NCBI GenBank assembly: GCA_963803155.1
Contig: CAWDMN010000044.1
Coordinates: forward strand, 10,126-74,125
Source: CAWDMN01 sp963803155
GTDB lineage: Bacteria; Acidobacteriota; Terriglobia; Versatilivoradales; Versatilivoraceae
Reading direction: 5' to 3'
Length of the DNA stretch: 64,000 nt
Part shown: in pieces, positions 15,855-25,944 of the stretch
How the letters are laid out: the number at the start of each line of letters is the position of its first letter
Position numbering within the stretch: the first letter of the stretch is position 1
Notes under the pieces: generated by a model
Database searches by the model: none
The model's input: only the letters and a program-made list of their open reading frames with translations
Told to the model about the DNA's origin: nothing
Position numbers and translations under genes: made by a program

Positions 15855-18521
15855 ATGGCGTACTGTCGACAAAGCGTAGCACCTGCCTTACAGAGAAGTC
15901 TGCAGGGTTTGTTATTGATCACGATGATGGCTATTCATCACGGCGAAATCAAGGCAGATCCAAAGCAAAGCGCCCGCGGGGAAGTTGCCAATCCTATCCA
16001 GTCAGCCTATGACGGGCCGAGAATAATATCGTTGTATGATTCTCAGGTCCACCCAACGATAGTATTCGCGCCCTTGGACTTCGTTACAGCTAAGCCAGCC
16101 CAATTGACCGGTTCTTTGGATTTCTTCGATTTGTTCAAGCCGGGCGCCCCTTGGGCCGCAACTGCCAATCATGTGCAAATTTTCAAGTTGTACGGAGCTT
16201 TTCTGGATCAAGCCACGGATGAACAAATCAAAACGGTGGTGGATGGCCTGAATCGATTGGGTATTGCCATTGCCATGGAGTTAGGGCCGTTGGTCACTTC
16301 CGCGAACTGTCCGCCATTGGAAGGGTTCAATGGACCCGAAATGGGCAAGCGTTTGGCCCGACGCATCCAGGCGGCAGGAGGTCAACTCCGATATGTTCAA
16401 ATGGATGAACCTTTTTTCTATGCAAATCTCTATGGGGGCAACCCATGCCGCTGGACTGTCGAACAAGTAGCCCAGGGAGTAGTCGACTTCACGAAGGCAA
16501 TTCAAGAGGTCTTTCCGGATGTAATTGTAGGGGACATTGAACCACTTCTAGGGGGAACCGCTGGTGTAGATCCTTATAGGCAATGGTTGGATGGTTTTCG
16601 CGGTTTCACGGGCAAAAGCCTCCCTTTCTTTGTTTTGGATTTGGACTGGTCGGCGCCGGACTGGCCGGAGGCAGCAAAGCAACTGGAGGATTACTGCCAC
16701 AAAAACGGTACCGAATTCGGAATGATTTATAACGGCAACTTCTCTGACGTTTCCGATGAGGCCTGGCTTCGTCATGCCGAGGAAAGATTCGCCCGTTATG
16801 AAGGTCAATATGGAGGCCGGCCGGATATTGCCGTTTTCCAATCCTGGCATGACCGTCCGCATTTTGTCCTGCCGGAAACCGACCCGTCGAAATTCACCAA
16901 TCTGATCAACCGCTATTTTGGAAATCGGACAGTATTAAGCTCCCAACTAACGGCCCCTTCCCCCTCTTCTCCAGGCCAAATCTCAGGGAAATTGATGGAT
17001 CAAGAGGGAGCCCCGATTCATCAGGCCCCTGTTGAACTCAACCTGCATCCATTGGGGGGCTCGGGGGAGTTGAGAGAATACTCCCTGTCCGGAGTTGTTC
17101 CAGACGGAACCACTCAGGCAATTGTCGGATTCCGGGTCAACACTGAAACTGGCTGTAGTGCTACCAGTGAATTCAGCCTTTACCAATCAGACTACACGGA
17201 GGGGGCTGAAACCAGCAATCGGGTGCCGAACTCCGACTTTTCAAGCGGGTTGAATGGCTGGAGCTTCTGGGGATCAGGCAGTGCCTTGCTCCAGGCAAGT
17301 GATCAGGGTGGTGGGCAGATGCTTCATGTTGCTGCTACTGACAGCCAGACTGCAGCCATCAATTCAGCGCCTTTTCCAGCCACTCCAGGCGCTGATTACC
17401 ATTTGAACTTTTCCGCTCGTGCCGTGACCGTCGCAGGATGCAATTATTTTGCCGTCTTTTTCCTTAAGCTTAACCTTGAGGGTAAAAGAGATACCATCCC
17501 ACTGGGACCAAAGTTAATTTCTCTGGGAACTGCCTATACAGACGCTTCTGGCCAATATGACTTTCCCTTGAACCAGCAGCAACTCTTCTCATTCCCCTTC
17601 CTTATAGAAGCCGCTTATGCAGGGGATAATCAAAACTGGCCGGCTTCATCATGGCTGAAGTGGGCCCCCTTAACGCAAACGAATTGCACATACACACTCT
17701 CGGAAAATCAAATCTCCCTAACCAGTGAACATGGGATCGGTGACGTGAGCATAAGCTGCGGCAGCGGCTGCCAATGGGGTGTCACCAGTGATTCTAAATG
17801 GATTGATGTGACTGATGCCAGTTCCGGAGATGGGCCAGGGAAGATTCATTTCATCGCGGCCTCCAATCCAAGTGAAGCAGCCCGAACCGGTACAATCTCG
17901 ATAGGAAACCAGACTCTTAAAGTTACCCAAGACGGGAAGACCTCGACGTTTTCCGTCAGCGGTATTTCCCCCAATTCGGGCCCGGTAACGGGCGGATCAC
18001 CCATTACCATCGATGGAGAAGGGTTCCAGGATGGGCTGTCAGTTGCCATCGGAGGTTTCGCTGCTACGGTCAGCAGTGTGACAAATAGCCAGATTAAAGC
18101 CGTCACGGGAATTGCTACGGCACCGGGCAGCTATGATATAACGGTCACCAATCCCGACGGACAATCAGTTGTCCTTCCCAAAGGCTTCGCTTATACAGTA
18201 GCCAACGGCCTTGAGACGGAGGAAGTCTTTGTGCCCATCGTTCTTTCCTCCAGCGGCATGAATGGGTCTTTTTATACTTCCGAGATGACCTTGACCAATC
18301 GAGGAATTAGCAACGCCATTGTCAAATTCACCTACTCCGCCGCCATCGGGAGTGGCAGTGGGACTGGAGTGGACACGTTGGCGTTTGGCCAGCAGAAGAT
18401 TGTGCCGGATGCCATCAGCTACTTGAGGAGCCTGGGAGTCCCCATTGATTCCTCCGGGAATCAGGGGGAACATTGCGAGTCACCTTCTCCGGCTTGGTTT
18501 CTCCTTCCGATGGTGGTGTGA
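15855..18521 (+). CDS. Modular secreted glycosidase-like protein, 5' part of a frameshifted gene
   Basis: The first 888 codons of a gene that is probably 15855-19687; GGAGGAGGG precedes the ATG. After a signal peptide comes an alpha/beta-barrel-like region (about 50-355: ATANHVQIFKLYGAFL, RYVQMDEPFFYA, DVIVGDIEPLL, PFFVLDLDWSAPDW) resembling glycoside hydrolases. A carbohydrate-binding-module-like beta domain follows (RVPNSDFSSGLNGWSFWGSG). Next is a BACON-like module (about 620-690, GCQWGVTSDSKWIDVTDASS, RTGTISIGNQTLKVTQDG). An IPT/TIG module follows (about 700-780, ISPNSGPVTGGSPITIDG). The last recognisable segment, FVPIVLSSSGMNGSFYTSEM, begins a beta domain that is cut at 18464-18468, where a five-G run shifts the frame to a premature stop. 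The barrel family and substrate are not identified. Confidence 0.75.
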   Translation: MAYCRQSVAPALQRSLQGLLLITMMAIHHGEIKADPKQSARGEVANPIQSAYDGPRIISLYDSQVHPTIVFAPLDFVTAKPAQLTGSLDFFDLFKPGAPWAATANHVQIFKLYGAFLDQATDEQIKTVVDGLNRLGIAIAMELGPLVTSANCPPLEGFNGPEMGKRLARRIQAAGGQLRYVQMDEPFFYANLYGGNPCRWTVEQVAQGVVDFTKAIQEVFPDVIVGDIEPLLGGTAGVDPYRQWLDGFRGFTGKSLPFFVLDLDWSAPDWPEAAKQLEDYCHKNGTEFGMIYNGNFSDVSDEAWLRHAEERFARYEGQYGGRPDIAVFQSWHDRPHFVLPETDPSKFTNLINRYFGNRTVLSSQLTAPSPSSPGQISGKLMDQEGAPIHQAPVELNLHPLGGSGELREYSLSGVVPDGTTQAIVGFRVNTETGCSATSEFSLYQSDYTEGAETSNRVPNSDFSSGLNGWSFWGSGSALLQASDQGGGQMLHVAATDSQTAAINSAPFPATPGADYHLNFSARAVTVAGCNYFAVFFLKLNLEGKRDTIPLGPKLISLGTAYTDASGQYDFPLNQQQLFSFPFLIEAAYAGDNQNWPASSWLKWAPLTQTNCTYTLSENQISLTSEHGIGDVSISCGSGCQWGVTSDSKWIDVTDASSGDGPGKIHFIAASNPSEAARTGTISIGNQTLKVTQDGKTSTFSVSGISPNSGPVTGGSPITIDGEGFQDGLSVAIGGFAATVSSVTNSQIKAVTGIATAPGSYDITVTNPDGQSVVLPKGFAYTVANGLETEEVFVPIVLSSSGMNGSFYTSEMTLTNRGISNAIVKFTYSAAIGSGSGTGVDTLAFGQQKIVPDAISYLRSLGVPIDSSGNQGEHCESPSPAWFLLPMVV

Positions 18522-19687
18522 CCGTCCGGACCACCACCTTGGTTCCGGAAGGGAGAGCGGGTCTTGCTTATGCCGGAATTCCCGTTTCCATGGCCCTGAC
18601 CAGCCCATCGTACCTCTGCGGTCTGCGCCAAAACGAGACGGATCGTTCCAATGTCGCCATACAGAATGTGGGCACTGCGGAGGAGGGGAACATCACACTG
18701 CAATTGACGGTCTTTTCCGGAGAGGGAGGAACTCAGATTATCAGCGTTCTGCCAGATCAGGTGCTGGCTCCCGGGGGTTTTGCCCAGATAAATGGAATCC
18801 TGTCTTCTAACGGTTTGGAAATCTCCAATGGCTATGTGCGAGTCGAACGAACCAGCGGGACAGCGCCATATTATGCCTATGCGGTGATCAACGATCAGGC
18901 CAACTCAGACGGGTCGTTCATCCTGCCTGTGGCGGAGATTGCGATGGCCGGGAAGACCCGGATGACATTGCCAGTGGTGGTGGAAGCGGGACCGTTTTCG
19001 ACGGAGCTGGCAGTCACTAATTGGTCTACAACCAAGAAGACGCTGAATTGCAGGTTTATCGCGGATGCCAACGGACCTTTCAGCAATACGGCTAGCTTTA
19101 CGATGGAGGTCGATCCATTCCAGCAGCTGATCTGGCCGGAACTGGTCGAGCGGCTCAGGGATTCCAAGATTCCATTGATTGGCGGAAAAGGATCTGTCAT
19201 TGCCGGGGCCTTGTTCATATCGGTGACAACAGCAGGGAATCTGAGCGGGATTGCGGTGGCGGCTAGAACATCGGCCCCCGGTGGGGGAGGCCGCTATGGG
19301 CTTTATTACATGGCTCTGCCGGAGGGGACTGCCTCAACGAGTGAATCCTGGCTCTACAGCTTGCAACAGAACAGTGAGAATCGTACGAACCTGGCCCTGA
19401 TCAATACCGGCGAGACAGACGACTCGGCCGACACTTTTCGCATTGAGATATTCAACGGCAATACGGGCTTGATGGTCGCGAAGGTGGATGATCTCCAACT
19501 GGAAGCCAGCCATTGGTACCAGTTTGGGATGATTCTCTCCCAATATGCCCCGGAAGTGACCCAAGGTTACGCCAGGATCACGCGGACGGCAGGAAACAAC
19601 CCATTCATCACCTACGCGGTAATTAACGATGGCGGCGCCCCTGGCCAGCGCAGCGGCGACGGAGCCTTTATCGCCAGCGCGCCATGA
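18473..19687 (+). CDS. 3' part of the frameshifted modular secreted protein
   Basis: The 404-codon continuation in the next frame. One extra G in the run 18464-18468 makes the upstream frame read GNQGGTLRVTFSGLVSPSDG without a break. The region contains two copies of a beta-rich domain: LCGLRQNETDRSNVAIQNVG...GYVRVERTSGTAPYYAYAVI and YSLQQNSENRTNLALINTG...GYARITRTAGNNPFITYAVI. It has no start with a ribosome binding site of its own and no signal peptide, so it is unlikely to be an independent gene. The repeated domain probably sits at the cell surface. Confidence 0.7.
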   Translation: MRVTFSGLVSPSDGGVTVRTTTLVPEGRAGLAYAGIPVSMALTSPSYLCGLRQNETDRSNVAIQNVGTAEEGNITLQLTVFSGEGGTQIISVLPDQVLAPGGFAQINGILSSNGLEISNGYVRVERTSGTAPYYAYAVINDQANSDGSFILPVAEIAMAGKTRMTLPVVVEAGPFSTELAVTNWSTTKKTLNCRFIADANGPFSNTASFTMEVDPFQQLIWPELVERLRDSKIPLIGGKGSVIAGALFISVTTAGNLSGIAVAARTSAPGGGGRYGLYYMALPEGTASTSESWLYSLQQNSENRTNLALINTGETDDSADTFRIEIFNGNTGLMVAKVDDLQLEASHWYQFGMILSQYAPEVTQGYARITRTAGNNPFITYAVINDGGAPGQRSGDGAFIASAP

Positions 19688-20267
19688 GGCGAATTGTTGC
19701 GGTCCCCCAAAATCAATGAAAATTCCCGGATGATAAGACAAATTGATCAATAAATTGTTAGAAGATAAATTCTCGCGCAGAGACGCGAGGCGCGGTGAAT
19801 GACTGAAAATAAAAAAAGAGGGCATTACGCGCGCGGTCAATCAGCTGGAAGAATAGCCCTCTGCGCCACAGCGTCTCAGCGCGCGATAATCTTGCGGAGA
19901 AGCTTGGATTGACGTAGCAACTGTGTCATGTCTGATCCGCTACGAAGATTCTCTCTCATTCAAGGTGCTATTCCGCATTTATGAGGACTCCTCCTTTGCC
20001 AAACTATGTCGAACTCAACATAAATTGGTGACTTGGGACACCCGATCTTGCTATGCTTCTTCACGGGCCGGCATCTGCCTTTTTTAATTGCACTACTTTA
20101 AGTGCGTCAATTATCGGCAGCCTAACGGCGATCCAGGATCAAAACACCAGCCTTTTCATCTCATCTATACTCGTGATACTTCCGATTCTGTGTCAGGAAA
20201 TTTAAAGTCCGCAGTCCCCATGAATCTTGTGGAGGAGTGCCCAGTTCAGTCGCGAAAGGACTCGTCA
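19688..20267. other. Intergenic region
   Basis: 580 bases without a convincing gene. The segment around 19774-19885 carries loosely repeated CGCAGAGACGCGAG / CTGCGCCACAGCGTCTC blocks that could pair imperfectly across about 60 bases. The downstream GH20 frame is open through part of this gap, but without start signals. Confidence 0.5.
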
Positions 20268-22649
20268 ATGAGCAATTTCAGATCGTTCAATCAGCACTTG
20301 TTTCTTTTGTTTGCAGCGGCATTCATAGGGATGGCCGCCATGCCTTCTGCCAGGGCCGAAGCCCTATCCCCCTTGACAGTTCGCGGTTATACCGTCCTTC
20401 CCGTTCCGCAGAAAGTGACTTTGGGACCACGGGATTTCACCCTCTCGGATGGGTGGCAACTCGTGCTCGAAGGCGGGATAGGGGCCAACGAAGTCGCTGT
20501 CGAGTCCTTAAAGGAACAATTGGCTGATCGATTCCACCTGACACTCATGGACCACAAAGCCGTTCGATCTCGCGGGGGAGTCATTCGATTGGCAGTGGCG
20601 CCCGGGTCGGTTGGGATTGGGGAAGCAACCGACAAGAATAGGCCGAGACTTGCCGAACAAGCTTACTGTCTGAGTCTTAAAGCAGAGGAAGTCAGTTTGA
20701 GTGCTAACGCCCCCACTGGTCTTTTTTACGGAATCCAAACATTGGTCCAGATGATACGCCCTCAAGGCGGACGCTGGTTATTGCCGGAGGGCGAAATCAC
20801 GGACTGGCCTGATCTTGAAATGCGAATCATCTACTGGGATGACGCGCATCATCTTGAACCACTGCCCATTCTCCGGCAGGCCGTGCGCCAAGCTTCTTTT
20901 TACAAGATCAACGGATTCGCCATTAAACTCGAAGGACATTTCCAATATAAGAACGCCGCGCCTATTGTCGAGCCTTATGCGCTTTCTCCCGCCGAGTTGC
21001 AGGAACTCACGGATTATGGTCTGAAATACCACGTCCAGGTTATCCCGTATTTGGACGGGCCTGCTCATATTTCGTTCATGTTGAAGCATCCGGAGTATGC
21101 TGGCTTGCGCTCATTCCCCGACAGCAATTACGAGGCCTGCATAACCAATCCTGACACCTACAAGTTGTACTTCGGAATGTTCCAGGACTTGCTGGATGCC
21201 AACAAAGGCGGGAAATATTTCGTGCTCTCCACCGATGAGCCCTATTATGTCGGCATGGCTAAGAACGGCCAATGCAACGAGGAGGACCGTGCCCGGGAAC
21301 TAGGCAGCGCCGGCAAATTGCTGGCGGAGTTCGTGACCAAGACCTCGAACTATCTTCACGACCGGGGCCGCACGGTTCTTTTCTGGGGGGAAAATCCGTT
21401 GAAACCTGAGGATATCGGCTCACTCCCTTCGCACCTTGTCAATTCTGAGGTATATGGTCCGGAGTACGACCCAGTTTTCAAGGCGCATGGCATTCGGGAG
21501 ATGATTTTTACTTCCACCGTGGGCTGGAAAGAATTTCTCTTCTCCAACTATTATATGCTTCCGCCCGCCGATCATCTTTCGGGGCCGTCCGGAGGCGCCT
21601 ACGAGCCAGTACGGCAAGGCCCGGGATATATCGGCCAAATGCTAGACACAATCGAGAACACATCGGCGCGGAAGAATGCCGACCTGATGGGGACGTTCGT
21701 GGCGGGTTGGGCCGACACAGGCATACACCCGGAGGTGATGTGGCTGGGTTATGCGACCGGATCGGCCGCCGGCTGGCACCCCAAGGCAGCTAGCGAGCAG
21801 GAACTGATGAATTTATTCTACCCATTGTTCTACGGACCCACTGCCAGCCAGATGGGCCGCATCTATCAACTGATGAGTGAACAGGGACAGTTCTACAAGG
21901 AAAGCTGGGAAACTGTATCCTCCAATGCGCGGACCCCCATCTGGGGTGATTGGGATCGCATCAATCATCCCCCGCAACCAGCGGAAGATCAAATCCTGCC
22001 GCTTCCGCCCATGCCGGTCAACGAGCTTCTGGTTCTGAATTGCGATTGGATGGCGGCGAATGAGCGGCGGGTGCAAATGGCTGGCCGTTTCCTGGCTGAG
22101 AATGATGAGTTGCTGGACCTGCTGGGTGAAAATCTGCGCCGGGTTGAGCATAACCGCTACAACCTGGAACTCTACATTGGTATTGCTCAACTCTACCGGC
22201 AGAACATCACAATGCTGCTAGATCTCGAGCGCATCGATACGGCAATGCGGGCGGCTAAGGCCGCGTCAGCAAAAGCTGACGCAAAAGGAGCGGTCACAGC
22301 CCTCGACCAGGCACTCGATCTGGCCGAGAGAATCCGACAGCAGAGGAACCAGGCCTTTGCCGATGCTGTCGCCACCTGGTATAAGAGCTGGTATCCCCGC
22401 ATAGCCGCGGCGAATGGCCGCGGCTTCCTCGATCAGGTGGACGACGTCAAAGACCATCTCCCCGTCCGTACAGTGGATATGACTTACCTCATTTACCGGC
22501 AGATCCTATATCCCCTCGGTGAATGGGCGTCAAATGTCCAAGCCGTGCGCAATCAGTATGCCAAAGCTCACCAAATGCCGGCGCGTTCGGGAGCCTTGGA
22601 TTGGAAGGAGATACCGGCTATCGTTCCTCCTTTGCCTGGTGGAGAATAG
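20268..22649 (+). CDS. Secreted GH20 beta-hexosaminidase-like enzyme
   Basis: 793 residues. The ATG at 20268 is chosen because CGAAAGGA lies 7 bases upstream and a signal peptide starts there (FLLFAAAFIGMAAMPSARA). Residues about 40-170 form a GH20 N-terminal-type domain (VLPVPQKVTLGPRDFTLSDG, GLFYGIQTLVQMI). The catalytic barrel follows (MRIIYWDDAHHL, YKINGFAIKLEGHF, YHVQVIPYLDGPAH). Asp323-Glu324 in FVLSTDEPYY corresponds to the Asp-Glu pair of GH20 substrate-assisted catalysis, although the usual HxGGDE context is altered. Hydrolysis of terminal N-acetylhexosamines outside the cytoplasm is expected. The C-terminal 200 residues are helical (RIDTAMRAAKAASAKADAKG). The neighbouring glycosidase-like protein suggests glycan scavenging. 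Confidence 0.82.
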   Translation: MSNFRSFNQHLFLLFAAAFIGMAAMPSARAEALSPLTVRGYTVLPVPQKVTLGPRDFTLSDGWQLVLEGGIGANEVAVESLKEQLADRFHLTLMDHKAVRSRGGVIRLAVAPGSVGIGEATDKNRPRLAEQAYCLSLKAEEVSLSANAPTGLFYGIQTLVQMIRPQGGRWLLPEGEITDWPDLEMRIIYWDDAHHLEPLPILRQAVRQASFYKINGFAIKLEGHFQYKNAAPIVEPYALSPAELQELTDYGLKYHVQVIPYLDGPAHISFMLKHPEYAGLRSFPDSNYEACITNPDTYKLYFGMFQDLLDANKGGKYFVLSTDEPYYVGMAKNGQCNEEDRARELGSAGKLLAEFVTKTSNYLHDRGRTVLFWGENPLKPEDIGSLPSHLVNSEVYGPEYDPVFKAHGIREMIFTSTVGWKEFLFSNYYMLPPADHLSGPSGGAYEPVRQGPGYIGQMLDTIENTSARKNADLMGTFVAGWADTGIHPEVMWLGYATGSAAGWHPKAASEQELMNLFYPLFYGPTASQMGRIYQLMSEQGQFYKESWETVSSNARTPIWGDWDRINHPPQPAEDQILPLPPMPVNELLVLNCDWMAANERRVQMAGRFLAENDELLDLLGENLRRVEHNRYNLELYIGIAQLYRQNITMLLDLERIDTAMRAAKAASAKADAKGAVTALDQALDLAERIRQQRNQAFADAVATWYKSWYPRIAAANGRGFLDQVDDVKDHLPVRTVDMTYLIYRQILYPLGEWASNVQAVRNQYAKAHQMPARSGALDWKEIPAIVPPLPGGE

Positions 22650-23092
22650 CGGATTCCTCATTCGTGCCGTGGACAGTGGACTGCGACCTCCAGCTTGTGC
22701 TAATGGCCAGCAGTCTTGGCCGCTTTTTGGGCGCCAGCTCGGGAAGGGCTTTCCAACGGCCCAAGCCGATCATACCTTACGAGATTTTGTGGAAGCCACT
22801 GCGCTGGCTAAGATTACCGATCGTGAAATTCAGGGAAGATTCCAAAAGCGCGCCCACCATACACTGCTGCGGGCCGCGGGATTCAATCAAACCGATATTT
22901 CCGCCCCCTTGGCTTGAGGGCAAGCACCTCTGCATTTATCTCGGCGAAGGTGATCTTTGTTAGCGCACCTTTCTCGGGTGGGCATGCAGGCCAGCTGGGA
23001 TTTTCTAGGGAGCTGCACATTCCAGCGAGGCTATCACAACAAGACGATGAAAAATTATTCCCCCTTTAAAGGGGGATTTTCTAGGGAGGCTT
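22650..23092. other. Intergenic region with repeat family A
   Basis: 443 bases. Frames of about 100 codons cross it but start inside the GH20 gene and have no ribosome binding site. The segment 22660-22917 could be coding scrap; I cannot identify it. The end holds a family A repeat (23001-23062) and a CCCCCTTTAAAGGGGG palindrome just before the osmC-like gene. Confidence 0.5.
23001..23062 (+). repeat. Dispersed repeat family A, copy 2
   Basis: Reads CTAGGGAGCTGCACATTCCA, then a decayed hairpin, then CACAACAAGACGATGAAAAA. The flanks match copy 1 closely and the central stem is degraded. Confidence 0.6.
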
Positions 23093-23542
23093 ATGAAGGA
23101 AGAACCATTGGAAGTGGCTGTCGATTTGACGAACCAAAAAGTTCAATTTACGGGAGTGTCAATATCAAATCCTGATCGCCCCATCATTTTCGACTATAAA
23201 CCTCCCTGGGGCGATGGACAGGGATTCACGGGGTTGGAATTGCTGCTGCTAAGCCTGTCCGGATGCAGTGCCACCGCGGTGGTATATTTATTGAGGAAGC
23301 TGAAGAAGAACATATCCGGGATGAAAGTAATTGCCAAAGGGATCCGGCGAGATACGCCGCCACTCTGCTTTCAGCGGATATTCCTGGAATTTGAGCTGAG
23401 TTCCCCGGATGCCGGAGATGCAGACCTGCAAAAGGCTATTGAACTTTCGGAGAGTACTTACTGTCCTGTCTGGGCGATGTTGAAGAACAATGTTGAAGTT
23501 GTTGTGCGGCACAGAATTGTTGATCTCATGGGAAATCACTGA
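23093..23542 (+). CDS. OsmC family protein
   Basis: 149 residues, ATG after AGGGAGGC. It has the two cysteines of the OsmC/Ohr fold: Cys58 in LLLLSLSGCSATAVVYLL and Cys124 in SESTYCPVWAML. Other segments also fit OsmC (GFTGLELLLLSLSGC, FQRIFLEFEL). Members reduce organic or inorganic hydroperoxides with a reactive Cys pair in the cytoplasm, using dithiol donors. The length is typical. The gene stands alone, directly downstream of a repeat and a CCCCCTTTAAAGGGGG palindrome. Assignment to the OsmC rather than the Ohr subgroup is not certain. Confidence 0.88.
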   Translation: MKEEPLEVAVDLTNQKVQFTGVSISNPDRPIIFDYKPPWGDGQGFTGLELLLLSLSGCSATAVVYLLRKLKKNISGMKVIAKGIRRDTPPLCFQRIFLEFELSSPDAGDADLQKAIELSESTYCPVWAMLKNNVEVVVRHRIVDLMGNH

Positions 23543-23737
23543 GAACGAAGCGGTGATCGGCGCAAGAACATAAAAAAGATCCCAAGGTTGGAAAGCTGAT
23601 GATCGGGAGATCCTTTCCCTTCTCGGCCTTCCTCGTTCTTCCATGGAGGCATCCCCTCCGATGCAGAGGATTTTCCGAATCGATGATCCGAACAGGGATT
23701 GGAATGATCTGAAATTTCAGACTCACTCACCGTTCCA

Positions 23738-24445
23738 ATGAAGAAAAAAAACGATGCTCCAATGGAATGTCTCTATGATGGTTTGTGGGAAGAAGCTAAA
23801 ATCGCTTTTGCCGCGGGAAAAGTCGAGGTCGATCGTTTTCTCGTAAATCGCCATGAGGATCGGCGCCTTGGTGTAACCGTGATTGCACGCCCGTCCGCGG
23901 AGATCGTCGAACAATTTTGCGAATTCAGACGCCGGCTCGAAGGGATTGTGCCCGGACAATACTTCTATCGACCCGGTGAGATGCATGTTACCGTTTTATC
24001 TCTTTTCACGGCGGTTGAGGATCACGGTCCCTTCTTTGTCAGGTTGCCGGAATACCTGGATGTTTGTCGCAAGGTTTTACTTGCCGGAGAATGTTTTGCG
24101 GTTGAATTTTGTGGGGTCACGGCATCGAGAAGTTCGATTCTAGCGCAGGGATTCCCCCAGGATGGCTATCTTGAAGAGCTGCGTGGACAACTACGCGAAA
24201 CTTTGCGTGGCTGCGACTTGGGTGGAGGATTGGACACACGTTATCGCATTACCACGGCACACTCAACCATAATGCGTTTTATGAGTGTGCCCAAGAATCT
24301 GCCCGGCCTGGTCAACTTTCTGAGCGAGTATCGTGATTTTTCTTTTGGCTGCACTACTTTTGAGTCACTCCAGGTGGTCAAAAATGATTGGTACATGTCA
24401 TCAGAAAAAACAGAAATGCTTGCTGAGTATTTGTTGCGGAAATAA
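23738..24445 (+). CDS. 2H phosphoesterase superfamily protein (LigT-like)
   Basis: 235 residues. Two HxT/S motifs at the spacing expected of the 2H fold, His83-Val-Thr85 (MHVTVLSLF) and His175-Ser-Thr177 (TTAHSTIMRF), are the catalytic signature of RNA 2',3'-cyclic phosphodiesterases and 2'-5' ligase-like enzymes. Expected chemistry is opening or forming a 2',3'-cyclic phosphate or a related phosphodiester. The substrate cannot be told from sequence. A 14-bp perfect palindrome, TCTGAAATTTCAGA (23708-23721), lies 16 bases before the ATG and may be an operator. No good Shine-Dalgarno is visible. Confidence 0.8.
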   Translation: MKKKNDAPMECLYDGLWEEAKIAFAAGKVEVDRFLVNRHEDRRLGVTVIARPSAEIVEQFCEFRRRLEGIVPGQYFYRPGEMHVTVLSLFTAVEDHGPFFVRLPEYLDVCRKVLLAGECFAVEFCGVTASRSSILAQGFPQDGYLEELRGQLRETLRGCDLGGGLDTRYRITTAHSTIMRFMSVPKNLPGLVNFLSEYRDFSFGCTTFESLQVVKNDWYMSSEKTEMLAEYLLRK

Positions 24446-25201
24446 AGACAGGTTGCCTAAAGTCCTTGTGATTATAATGACGGTACGCAATAGGTTGATA
24501 GTGGGCAGTGCATGGTTGGCAAGGGATAAAAGCATTGCTTTCGGTTTTCTCCGCGCCATGGCGGGGGGAACCGGCTGTCAAGATGGTGGAGGAGAGGTCC
24601 TGACACCATGCACCCAGCGCCTCTCACCCATCTGCCATTGCGGACCCCCTTTCGCCGCTTTGGTGGATGGCTCCAGTTGAACTGCATGTCAAGGGTGCAT
24701 GGTGAAAACATATGGCAATGACTTAGAGTCCATTTATGAACGCACTTTTCGGTAGAGCAGGCCTCCGGTCTGATAGTTGACGGGGACTCTGGCGCCGGCG
24801 ATGGACTGACGCTGACCGGTCGCGAAAGCAGACCGGAACTGGCCGCTCGGAGGTTTGCCCCACCTTTTGCTCAATGGGAGTCATCGATTCAAAGACCCAT
24901 TGATGATGGAAAAATTTCAAAATATCGACTGCATACAAAGATTCCACTTAATCCTCTTCCTTGTGGTGGCCACTCTGTGTGCATTTCACGAGGCGTGGAA
25001 CCTGGCCACTTCGTCAATAGACCACGCCCTCCGCCCGAAGCGGACTCACCGTGGCTACCGTTTATACGAGGATCTGAGCAACTACAAAATATCAAATCGG
25101 GGATTGCCCGACGGAGTCTGCCCCCCCCGCTTTATTTGTCCGGCGCGGCCCAGTGTTTTTTTCAAATTTGCTAAAAGCCCAGCGGCATCTCTGACAAAAA
25201 A
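24446..25201. other. Intergenic region, nothing recognised
   Basis: 756 bases between the 2H phosphoesterase and the LysE-type exporter. Short frames exist on both strands, but none has a start signal or recognisable sequence. I see no RNA gene or clear terminator. Confidence 0.5.
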
Positions 25202-25822
25202 ATGATCAGCTATTTTATCATGGGAATCACATTTGCTTTTGCTGCCGCGGTGCAACCGGGCCCTTTCCAGACCTACCTCATATCTCACTCGCTGAGTGTT
25301 GGTTGGCGGCGCACGCTGCCAGCCGCTTTGTCCCCTTTGATTAGTGATGGTCCGATCGCTCTTATCGCTCTTCTGGCGTTGAGCTATTTTTCTCGGGCTT
25401 TTCTTTATGTTCTGCAATGCGCCGGCGGATTTTTTTTATTCTACCTGGCAATCCAGGCAGCAAATGTCTGGCGAGTATGGGGTCAAGCTAAAATAGTCCA
25501 TCCACAATCGAGCCGGCAGAGTATGTTTAAGGCTGCAACCGTAAATCTGCTGAATCCGAACCCTTATCTGGCCTGGAGCCTCGTTATGGGCCCGCTCCTC
25601 CTGAAAGGGTGGCACGAAAAGCCTGAGCATGGGTTGGCTCTGCTTTTTGGTTTCTATGGAACGATGATTGCCGCTAATGGAGGGATCATTGTGCTCTTCG
25701 GGGCGGCCAGGAATCTGGGGGCAAGGTTAAACCGAAGCCTTATTGGCATCTCCTCGGTAGCACTGGGGTGTTTTGCCATTTATGAGTTGTGGCTTGGGAT
25801 TTATTCTCTCACGGGTCGGTGA
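25202..25822 (+). CDS. LysE family amino-acid exporter
   Basis: 206 residues, almost entirely membrane-embedded, with five to six hydrophobic segments. It starts MISYFIMGITFAFAAAVQPGPF, the LysE/RhtB signature of Gly/Ala-rich helix 1 ending in xPGP. It also has the family's NLLNPNPYLAWSLVMGPLLL in helix 4. Expected to export amino acids or related small molecules across the inner membrane, driven by the proton gradient. The ATG has no strong Shine-Dalgarno. No regulator is adjacent and the substrate is unknown. Confidence 0.87.
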   Translation: MISYFIMGITFAFAAAVQPGPFQTYLISHSLSVGWRRTLPAALSPLISDGPIALIALLALSYFSRAFLYVLQCAGGFFLFYLAIQAANVWRVWGQAKIVHPQSSRQSMFKAATVNLLNPNPYLAWSLVMGPLLLKGWHEKPEHGLALLFGFYGTMIAANGGIIVLFGAARNLGARLNRSLIGISSVALGCFAIYELWLGIYSLTGR

Positions 25823-25890
25823 TGATGGGAAGGCTTGAACCTCGATGTGAAGATGCCTTTGATTGGCCCTGCATTGGCAAGGATAATAAT

Positions 25891-25936
25891 GGGATGCGCT
25901 CATGCCAGCGCGGCTGGCACGGCAAGAATATGAAAA
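25891..25936 (+). repeat. Dispersed repeat family A, copy 3
   Basis: Reads GCTCATG, then the hairpin TGCCAGC-GCG-GCTGGCA (25903-25919), then CGGCAAGAATATGAAAA. Compared with copy 1, a C-G stem pair has become A-T on both sides. Confidence 0.7.
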
Positions 25937-25944
25937 GGGGATAA

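Noticed and set aside
22519..22963. Two overlapping plus frames after the GH20 gene
   Set aside because: They begin inside the GH20 coding sequence and lack start signals. One has a vaguely protein-like stretch, but I cannot identify it.
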